15,327 bases of DNA from Rhodospirillum sp. UBA1311 (GTDB lineage Bacteria; Pseudomonadota; Alphaproteobacteria; Rhodospirillales; Rhodospirillaceae): contig DBTR01000018.1 in assembly GCA_002307145.1 (NCBI GenBank), positions 35,134-50,460 on the forward strand, read 5' to 3'. Position 1 is the first letter of the stretch. Every line of letters starts with the position of its first letter. The notes beneath the pieces are model-generated. The model saw only the letters and a program-made list of their open reading frames with translations. It was not told the DNA's origin and did not search any database. Position numbers and translations under genes: made by a program. Of the stretch, positions 7,935 through 13,104 are shown piece by piece.

Positions 7935-9566
7935 GTGTTATTTTCCCGTATCCTCGCGTTCGTTCGTACCAAGCCGGGTCGCAGCGCCAGCATCGCGGTC
8001 TTCGCGATCCTCACGATCGTCGCGCTCGTGACCTATCGCAGCTATGGCATTTCGAACGACGAGGAGGTCCAGCAGACCTACGGCGAGTTGCTGCTGCGCT
8101 TCTACGCCAGCGGCTTCACCGACGACAACGCGTTCCATTACCGCAACCTCTACCTTTACGGCGGCCTGTTCGACCTCGTCGCGGCGGGGATCGGACAGCA
8201 TCTCGCGATGCCCACCTACGAGTGGCGGCACCTGCTCTCGGCGATCGTCGGCCTGATCGGGATGTGGGGCACATGGCGGCTCACCCGCCTGCTCTCGTCC
8301 GACGCCTGGGGCTGCTTCGCCGTCGTCCTGCTTGCCGCCACCGGCTCCTGGTGGGGGCCGCTGTTCAACGAAACCAAGGATATCTCGTTTGCCGCCGCGA
8401 TGATCTGGGTGACCTACTATTCCGCCCGGATCGCGCCGCAACTGCCGAACCCGCGATTGCGCCACGTCATCGGCCTGGGCGCGGCGCTCGGCTGCGCGCT
8501 CGGCCTGCGCATCGTCGCGGTCTACGCCGGCCTCGAACTCGCGGTGCTGGTGATCGTCGCCGCGATCGCCGCGAACGAAGGCCCGCTCGCGATCCTGAAG
8601 CGCCTCGGCCTCAGCGTGCTGCGCCTGCTGCCCGCAGGCGGCGTCGCGCTCGCGATCATGGCTGTGGCATGGCCGTGGTCGGTATTCGCGCCGCTCAACG
8701 TGCTGGTGGCGATCGACACCTTCTCGCGCTTCCCGATCAACATGCTCACCCGTCTCGACGGCGTGGTGATGAAGGCGGCGAACGTGCCACGCTGGTACCT
8801 GCCGATCTACCTGCTGGTGCGCCTGCCCGAACTCACCCAGGTGGGGATCGTCATCGGCGCGGCCGCGGGCGCGATCCGCTCGGCGCGGCGCTCGGTCGAA
8901 GGCCTGCACGCGCTGCGCCTGCTGCCGGTGATCCTCGCCGTGGCGGTGCCGCTCGGCCACGCGATCCTGACCAAGCCGGTGCTGTACAACGGCATCCGCC
9001 ACTACATGTTCCTGCTGCCGCCGATTACCGTGCTCGCCACCGTCGGCCTGCGCGCGGCGTACTTGCTGATCACCGATCGTGCGGGCAAGCGCGCGGGTTA
9101 CGCCTTCGCCGGAGTGTGCGGCGCGGCATGGCTCTATCACGCGATCGTGCTGGTGATCCTCCACCCCTACGAGACCGTGGCGTACAACGCCTTCGCGGGC
9201 GGAGTTTCGGGCGCGGTGGACAAGTACGAATTCGACTACCACGGCAATTCGATCCGCGAGGCCGCGATCCGCCTGAGCCAGGTGGTCGCCGAAGAAGAGG
9301 AAAACGGCCACCGCGATCCCCGTTTCGGACCGCCCTACCGCGTTGCAGTCTGCGCCGAACTGCTCCAGGCCGACGAGTACCTGTCGTCGACGTTCCGCGT
9401 CACCACCAACTGGCTGAACGCGGACTTCTTCATCTCGCCGATCCAGGACGGTTGCGAAAACGTGCTGGTGGGCAACCCGATCATCAAGATCGAACGCATG
9501 GGCGCGACCATCGGCGTGGTCAAGGACCGCCGTTATCTCACCCGCGGCGCGGTCCAGACGCCATGA
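7935..9566 (+). CDS. Multi-pass membrane glycosyltransferase, GT-C/ArnT-PMT-like
   Basis: A 543-residue protein with about ten predicted membrane helices in the first 410 residues and a soluble C-terminal part. The first extracytoplasmic loop carries the acidic pair in SNDEE (residues about 37-41), the position where GT-C enzymes have their catalytic aspartate/glutamate, and NETKDISFA resembles the second-loop motif of this fold. GT-C enzymes take a sugar from a polyprenyl-phosphate carrier and attach it to a lipid, glycan or protein on the outer face of the inner membrane. The start is GTG 7935, with GGGAG 9 nt upstream, 2 nt after the GT2 stop. The stop overlaps the next gene in ATGA. The fold is an inference from layout and motifs; the acceptor is unknown. 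Confidence 0.78.
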   Translation: MLFSRILAFVRTKPGRSASIAVFAILTIVALVTYRSYGISNDEEVQQTYGELLLRFYASGFTDDNAFHYRNLYLYGGLFDLVAAGIGQHLAMPTYEWRHLLSAIVGLIGMWGTWRLTRLLSSDAWGCFAVVLLAATGSWWGPLFNETKDISFAAAMIWVTYYSARIAPQLPNPRLRHVIGLGAALGCALGLRIVAVYAGLELAVLVIVAAIAANEGPLAILKRLGLSVLRLLPAGGVALAIMAVAWPWSVFAPLNVLVAIDTFSRFPINMLTRLDGVVMKAANVPRWYLPIYLLVRLPELTQVGIVIGAAAGAIRSARRSVEGLHALRLLPVILAVAVPLGHAILTKPVLYNGIRHYMFLLPPITVLATVGLRAAYLLITDRAGKRAGYAFAGVCGAAWLYHAIVLVILHPYETVAYNAFAGGVSGAVDKYEFDYHGNSIREAAIRLSQVVAEEEENGHRDPRFGPPYRVAVCAELLQADEYLSSTFRVTTNWLNADFFISPIQDGCENVLVGNPIIKIERMGATIGVVKDRRYLTRGAVQTP

Positions 9567-9946
9567 CCCGCATCGAACACGGCAAGCGCTTCCTCACCTT
9601 CGCGGCGGTGGGGTTGGTCGGTACCGGCGCGCACTACGCAACCCTCACCAGCCTCGTCGAATTGGGCGGCCTCGACCCGGTCAAGGGCTCGGTGCTGGGG
9701 TTCATCGTCGGCGCGATCGTCAACTACATCCTCAACTACCGCATCACCTTCCACAGCGACAAACGCCACCGCGAGGCGCTCATCAAGTTTTTCGCGGTCG
9801 CGGGCAGCGGCTTCATCCTCAACGCCCTCCTCATGACCGTCCTGGTCAACAGCATGGGCGTCCAATACATGCTGGCGCAGATCGGGGTCACCGGCTTCCT
9901 GGTGTTCTGGCACTACGCCCTCAACGCGATCTGGACCTTCCGCTGA
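9563..9946 (+). CDS. GtrA-like four-helix membrane protein
   Basis: A 127-residue protein of the GtrA/DPMS family with four membrane helices (FLTFAAVGLVGTGAHYATLT; VLGFIVGAIVNYILNYRITF; FFAVAGSGFILNALLMTVLV; a last helix ending FWHYALNAIWTF). The NYILNYRITF and NAIWTF motifs are diagnostic. GtrA proteins are proposed to flip or present polyprenyl-phosphate-linked sugars, working with GtrB-type GT2 enzymes, and a GT2 of that type lies two genes upstream. The start ATG overlaps the previous stop (ATGA), indicating translational coupling. The gene ends 2 bp from the stop of the opposing lipoprotein gene. Confidence 0.93.
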   Translation: MTRIEHGKRFLTFAAVGLVGTGAHYATLTSLVELGGLDPVKGSVLGFIVGAIVNYILNYRITFHSDKRHREALIKFFAVAGSGFILNALLMTVLVNSMGVQYMLAQIGVTGFLVFWHYALNAIWTFR

Positions 9947-9959
9947 GTCTATTGCGGAG
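9938..9959. other. Short stem-loop spanning two opposing stop codons
   Basis: TTCCGC at 9938-9943 can pair with GCGGAG at 9954-9959 (six pairs, one G-T), and the 10-nt loop holds both the gtrA-like TGA and the lipoprotein TAG. It is the only structure available at this 2-bp convergent junction. With no T-run and a short stem it is a weak candidate for a bidirectional end signal. Confidence 0.25.
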
Positions 9960-10413
9960 CGGTATCCCGCACCACCCGCGTGCGTCCGCCCTGAAGCACC
10001 ATCACCCGGTCGCCGGGCACGAGATTTTCGTCGTTGGCCTCGACCACCGAAATCGTCTGGCCGTTGTCGAGCTGGACGACGAACTCGGTGCCGGTGCTCT
10101 TGGTCAAAGCCTCCTCCGCCGCGCTGCCGCCGAGCCCGCCGACCACCGCGCCGCCGACCGCGCCGAGGAGATTGGAACGCCAGCCGCCGCCGATGAACGA
10201 CCCCGCGACACCGCCACCCACCGCGCCGGCGGTCGATCCCACGCCGCTCTTGGTGCCCTCCACCTCGACCTCGCGCGACGAGACGATCTTGCCCTTCTGG
10301 ACCTGGGAAGCCTGGAGCGCCTGATTCCGCGAATAGCTGCTTGCCGAGGGCGCCGAGGAGCAAGCCCCAAGCACCAGGGCTGCCAAAATCATCGGAACGT
10401 ATCGGTAACGCAT
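9949..10413 (-). CDS. Glycine-zipper outer-membrane lipoprotein (17-kDa antigen/SlyB-like)
   Basis: A 154-residue lipoprotein. The signal peptide ends in a clear lipobox, LGAC, with the lipidated cysteine at residue 18. A glycine-rich double segment follows at about residues 57-100 (GAVGGGVAGSFIGGG, then LLGAVGGAVVGGLGG), the glycine-zipper pattern of outer-membrane lipoproteins related to SlyB/Pcp and the rickettsial 17-kDa antigen. The C-terminal portion (TEFVVQLDNGQTISVVEAND, then VPGDRVMVL) resembles the small beta domain found in these proteins. Start ATG 10413 is backed by a strong ribosome site (GGAGGA about 7 nt upstream). Function is probably structural or stress-related in the envelope; no partner is visible. 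Confidence 0.88.
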   Translation of the reverse strand: MRYRYVPMILAALVLGACSSAPSASSYSRNQALQASQVQKGKIVSSREVEVEGTKSGVGSTAGAVGGGVAGSFIGGGWRSNLLGAVGGAVVGGLGGSAAEEALTKSTGTEFVVQLDNGQTISVVEANDENLVPGDRVMVLQGGRTRVVRDTAPQ

Positions 10414-10565
10414 GCGTATTCCTCCGTTAAGCGACTGGAACTTCTAATTTTTGATTGCCACTCGAATTTCGCAAGCCTTCGGACGCCACGCGCGGGTGGA
10501 TCGCGACGATCATGTGGCGTAAGCTGCGCACCAACGCGAACGTCGAATGTCATGCTGGGGTTTCG

Positions 10566-11021
10566 ATGATCACCATTCGCAGCAGCGAATTTATTCGCAG
10601 CGCCATCGTCGTGGCCGCTGTACTGGGGTTGTGCGCCTGCTCCGCGAATGACCAGCCCAGGGTAAACATCACCTCGGCCCCCGCGCCCGAGCTGGCTCCC
10701 CCCCCCGCCACGCCCGCCCCCGTTTCCATCCCGGTCGCCAAACCCGCCGTACGCGAGCAGGATTTCTCCGACGCGATCCGCGCGTTCTATGGCTGCCTCG
10801 GCCGCGCCGCCAACGAACTCGACACCACCGGCGCCGACGCCCGGGAAGCGGGCAAGGCCTTGATCGCCGCCTGCGCCGAGGAGCGCGCCAAATCCATCGC
10901 TGCGTGGAGCAAGGGGCGCCCGGCCAAGGTCCAGGCCGAATACGCGAAGCAGCGCGACCCCGACGACCTCGAAGTTGCCACCAATCTCATCCTCAATCGC
11001 CGCGCCAAGGCGGGGAACTAG
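10566..11021 (+). CDS. Putative lipoprotein, unrecognised
   Basis: A 151-residue protein. Residues 1-25 form a lipoprotein signal peptide ending L-C-A-C, with the likely lipidated cysteine at 25 (C at the -2 position is unusual but tolerated). A proline- and alanine-rich linker at about 37-56 (PELAPPPATPAPVS) is followed by a helical domain with two cysteines about 39 residues apart (FYGCLGRAANE and IAACAEERAK), which may form a disulphide in the periplasm. I know no family name for this. ATG 10566 is chosen because it starts the signal peptide; the open frame extends upstream to 10455 without sensible sequence. The gene diverges from the glycine-zipper lipoprotein across a 152-bp gap where I see no clear promoter. 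Confidence 0.72.
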   Translation: MITIRSSEFIRSAIVVAAVLGLCACSANDQPRVNITSAPAPELAPPPATPAPVSIPVAKPAVREQDFSDAIRAFYGCLGRAANELDTTGADAREAGKALIAACAEERAKSIAAWSKGRPAKVQAEYAKQRDPDDLEVATNLILNRRAKAGN

Positions 11022-11035
11022 CCTCCAACGTCGGC

Positions 11036-11064
11036 AAAAAGGGGCAGCCTTCCTGACTGCCCCT
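11036..11064 (-). terminator. Rho-independent terminator downstream of the 71-residue CxC gene
   Basis: An 8-bp stem (AGGGGCAG at 11040-11047 with CTGCCCCT at 11057-11064) and a 9-nt loop. On the minus strand the stem is followed by TTTTT (the A-run at 11036-11040), so it terminates the small minus-strand gene ending at 11090. On the plus strand it lies 18 nt after the lipoprotein stop but lacks a T-run, so it would act there only weakly. Confidence 0.75.
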
Positions 11065-11078
11065 CCGCTAGAGATCAA

Positions 11079-11104
11079 GACCAAACCAACTACTTGGTTT
11101 GGTC
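11079..11104 (-). repeat. Perfect 11-bp inverted repeat with a stop codon in its loop
   Basis: GACCAAACCAA at 11079-11089 is the exact reverse complement of TTGGTTTGGTC at 11094-11104, with a 4-nt loop. On the minus strand the stem begins in the last codons of the 71-residue gene (the codons for DQTK), and the TAG stop sits in the loop. No T-run follows, and the true terminator comes 14 nt later. It could protect the transcript 3' end or influence termination of translation. Confidence 0.8.
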
Positions 11105-11305
11105 GCACCGGGCGATCACTTGCGACAGCAAAATGACGTTATCGGGAAGCGGCTCTGAAATGCGACTTTGGTCTTTCCCGGATGCCCCGCACGTACATGT
11201 ACGGGAACGCTCGTGCGCTTCGATTTCTTCTGCAATCCGCATCAGATCGAACATCATGTTGCTCAACTTGGAAAGGACACGACCGGGGTACATGCTCTGG
11301 GCCAT
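11090..11305 (-). CDS. Small CxC-motif protein, unrecognised
   Basis: A 71-residue predicted cytoplasmic protein, starting MAQSMYPGRV. Residues about 11-32 look like an amphipathic helix (LSKLSNMMFDLMRIAEEIEA), followed by a short segment RTCTCGASGKD with a CxC pair (a third cysteine is near the C-terminus) and a second helix (LPDNVILLSQVIAR). I recognise no family; CxC could bind a metal or form a redox pair, but two cysteines are thin evidence. ATG 11305 is chosen because GGGAG lies 8 nt upstream; the frame stays open to 11416 without a better start. The gene's GC content (roughly 54% by hand count) is lower than its neighbours'. A hairpin and terminator directly follow, supporting an independently transcribed gene. 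Confidence 0.6.
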   Translation of the reverse strand: MAQSMYPGRVLSKLSNMMFDLMRIAEEIEAHERSRTCTCGASGKDQSRISEPLPDNVILLSQVIARCDQTK

Positions 11306-11750
11306 TCTGCTATCTCCCTTTCTGGGCAGTCGCATGAGTGTGTGTCGCCCGATCGGACTTGTCTCCCCCCGTGTTGACAACTCAGGCAACTCAACCCCGA
11401 GTCGATTTCCATCCATAAGTTGGGGAAATCAACGCCTGGAGAATTGTATTTCAGAAAGAGTCCGATTTATCTGAGTCTTCCACTCGGAATTGGCGCAAAA
11501 ACCGATACATTCGCGCAATTTCGCCGTCGTGAAGAATATTTTTCCATAACATATGCCTGCATGATAAACTCATACTATCGTATTCATGGCTTCCCGCGCC
11601 ATCCCCGCTTCCCACCCCTAAACTCCCAGTATTTGAGCGAATCGGGCCGAGATTCCCGAACATGCGATGCAAGGCCGATACGAAGGCCCGTCTGCGCTTC
11701 CTGCAAAGGACGTTCGCGGAATTTTTCGCCCGAGCGGATCGCCGGTCATG
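11306..11750. other. AT-rich region without a convincing gene; leader and spacer between the CxC gene and tRNA-Lys
   Basis: GC content drops here (23 of 60 bases at 11521-11580 by hand count). Open frames present are short, run into the tRNA or terminator, or lack a ribosome site, so I call no gene. Near the CxC gene are two repeat structures that could be regulatory: an imperfect inverted repeat GTCGATTTCC (11401-11410) and GGAAATCAAC (11424-11433), and a 23-bp element at 11373-11395 with ends GTTGA/TCAAC and CAACTC repeated directly inside. A TACAAT hexamer on the minus strand near 11440 resembles a -10 but has no -35. The function of the region is not known. Confidence 0.5.
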
Positions 11751-11784
11751 AAAAAAGGGGTTGAGCCATAGAGGCCAACCCCTT
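11751..11784 (-). terminator. Rho-independent terminator of tRNA-Lys
   Basis: A 9-bp stem (AAGGGGTTG at 11755-11763 with CAACCCCTT at 11776-11784). On the minus strand it is followed by a T-run (A-run at 11751-11756), 7 nt after the tRNA 3' end. This is a textbook intrinsic terminator. Confidence 0.88.
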
Positions 11785-11791
11785 GAAATCA

Positions 11792-11867
<76 letters not shown>

Positions 11868-11886
11868 TCACCCTTGCCGCAGACGC

Positions 11887-11920
11887 GGCGGAAGGCGGAC
11901 CATAATGGCCCGCTTCCGCC
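11887..11920. repeat. Long GC-rich hairpin overlapping the tRNA-Lys promoter
   Basis: GGCGGAAG (11887-11894) pairs with CTTCCGCC (11913-11920), and CGGACCA (11896-11902) pairs with TGGCCCG (11906-11912) with one wobble, giving 15 pairs around a 3-nt loop with one bulged base. It lies between the cyclophilin gene and tRNA-Lys and covers the predicted -10 of tRNA-Lys. It has no T-run in either direction, so it is not a standard terminator, though it could weaken read-through from the cyclophilin gene. Confidence 0.6.
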
Positions 11921-11927
11921 GGGTCAA
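11899..11927 (-). promoter_or_regulatory. Predicted promoter of tRNA-Lys
   Basis: On the minus strand, -35 TTGACC (11927-11922, 5 of 6) is separated by 17 bp from -10 TATGGT (11904-11899, 4 of 6). Transcription would begin near 11892, about 25 nt before the mature tRNA 5' end. The bases after the -10 are GC-rich (CCGCC), the discriminator type that known stringently controlled stable-RNA promoters carry. Confidence 0.55.
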
Positions 11928-11949
11928 GCCGCAAAAAACCGGGTCGGGC

Positions 11950-12552
11950 TTACTTCAAATCCTTGGCGCGCTCGACATCGGCCGCGACCTTGACCGAGAT
12001 CATCGCGGTCGGGTCCTTGACCTCGCCGTTGCCGCCCGAGCCCTTCTTGATCTCGTCGACATGTTCCATGCCTTCGACCACCTGGCCCCAGACGGTATAC
12101 TTGCCGTCAAGGAACGGCGCGGGGGCGAAGCAGATGAAGAACTGGCTGTCGGCCGAGTTCGGGTCCTGCGCGCGGGCCATCGAGGCGGTGCCGCGCACGT
12201 GCTTCTCCTTCGAGAATTCGGCCTTCAACTTCTTGCCCGAGCCGCCCATGCCGGTGCCGGTCGGATCGCCGGTCTGGGCCATGAAGCCCGCGATCACGCG
12301 GTGGAAGACCACGCCATCATAGAAGCCGTCACGCGCGAGTTCCTTGATCCGCGCGACATGGTTCGGCGCGAGGTCGGGGCGCAGCGCGATCACCACGCGG
12401 CCGGTCGGCAGCTCGATGTAAAGCGTGTTTTCGAGATCCTGCGCGGCCTGCGCCGGGTTTTCGGTGGTCATCATCAGGGCTCCAATTACCAACATAAATC
12501 CGAGAGCCACGCCCCGGAGGACGCCGCCCATGCTCAGCCGACGTTCAGCCAT
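11950..12552 (-). CDS. Exported cyclophilin-type peptidyl-prolyl cis-trans isomerase
   Basis: A 200-residue protein of the cyclophilin family, catalysing proline isomerisation, probably in the periplasm. A signal peptide (about residues 8-37, hydrophobic core VALGFMLVIGALMM, ending AQAAQ) precedes the cyclophilin domain. Hallmarks are the catalytic arginine in FHRV, the stretch GFMAQTGDPTGTGMGG, SADSQFFIC and the tryptophan in YTVWGQV. Start ATG 12552 is chosen over ATG 12558 because the ribosome site GGAAGG lies 8 nt before the former but only 2 nt before the latter; ATG 12531 is a third option. The gene overlaps the end of coaD by 8 nt, so it is translationally coupled in the gyrA-coaD-cyclophilin operon. 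Confidence 0.93.
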   Translation of the reverse strand: MAERRLSMGGVLRGVALGFMLVIGALMMTTENPAQAAQDLENTLYIELPTGRVVIALRPDLAPNHVARIKELARDGFYDGVVFHRVIAGFMAQTGDPTGTGMGGSGKKLKAEFSKEKHVRGTASMARAQDPNSADSQFFICFAPAPFLDGKYTVWGQVVEGMEHVDEIKKGSGGNGEVKDPTAMISVKVAADVERAKDLK

Positions 12553-13066
12553 TGTCATCGCCTTCCCACTCGTGGAACCGCTCTTGCAAATCGACCCGCA
12601 CCTGCGGCGGAACGAACTCGCTGACGTCGCCGCCGAGGCGGCCGACTTCCTTGACGAAGCGCGACGAAATGAACTGGTTGCGTTCCGACGCCATCAGGAA
12701 CACGGTTTCGATATCCGGATTGAGGCGCACGTTCATACCGCACATCTGGAACTCGTATTCGAAGTCCGAGACCGCGCGCAGGCCGCGGATGATGAACTTC
12801 GCATTGCATTCGAGCGCGAAGTTCATCAGCAGGTTGCCGAACGGGCGGACCTCGGCGACCTTGCCCGGCGGCAGGTCCATGGCGGCGACTTCGCGCTTCG
12901 CCATCGCCACCCGTTCCTCCAACGAAAACATCGGGCTCTTCCCCGCGCTCACCGCGACGCCGACGATCAGGTGATCGACGAGGCGCAGCGAACGGGTGAC
13001 GATATCCAGATGTCCATTGGTGATCGGGTCGAACGTCCCCGGGTACACCCCAATGCCGACGGACAT
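12545..13066 (-). CDS. coaD: Phosphopantetheine adenylyltransferase
   Basis: A 173-residue cytoplasmic enzyme that joins 4'-phosphopantetheine and ATP to make dephospho-coenzyme A, the fourth step of coenzyme A synthesis. The nucleotidyltransferase signature is intact: VYPGTFDPITNGH at residues 7-19, with the TxGH motif at 16-19. IIRGLRAVSDFEYEFQM and the second ATP motif FISSRFVKE are also present. Length is normal for the family, with a slightly extended acidic tail. ATG 13066 has the ribosome site GGGGAGAG about 8 nt upstream. It lies 38 bp after gyrA and overlaps the cyclophilin gene, an arrangement common in alphaproteobacteria. Confidence 0.97.
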   Translation of the reverse strand: MSVGIGVYPGTFDPITNGHLDIVTRSLRLVDHLIVGVAVSAGKSPMFSLEERVAMAKREVAAMDLPPGKVAEVRPFGNLLMNFALECNAKFIIRGLRAVSDFEYEFQMCGMNVRLNPDIETVFLMASERNQFISSRFVKEVGRLGGDVSEFVPPQVRVDLQERFHEWEGDDNG

Positions 13067-13104
13067 GGGTCAACTCTCCCCTACAGATCCTTGACCGAGT
13101 CCGT

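Noticed and set aside
7938..9311. Minus-strand open frame of 457 codons opposite the GT-C-like gene
   Set aside because: Its composition is that of a high-GC shadow frame (rich in R, H, E, D, Q), with no membrane or domain pattern.
11192..11203. Perfect 12-bp palindrome CGTACATGTACG
   Set aside because: It lies inside the CxC gene and is explained by the codons for the TCTC segment; with no loop it forms no stable hairpin. A protein binding site cannot be excluded but nothing supports it.
11420..11764. Plus-strand open frame of 114 codons in the AT-rich region
   Set aside because: Its end runs into the tRNA terminator, it has no clear ribosome site, and its translation shows no domain or helix pattern.
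11928..11949. T-run after the cyclophilin stop as a terminator
   Set aside because: The minus strand has TTTTTT at 11938-11933, but no stem of useful length ends just before it.
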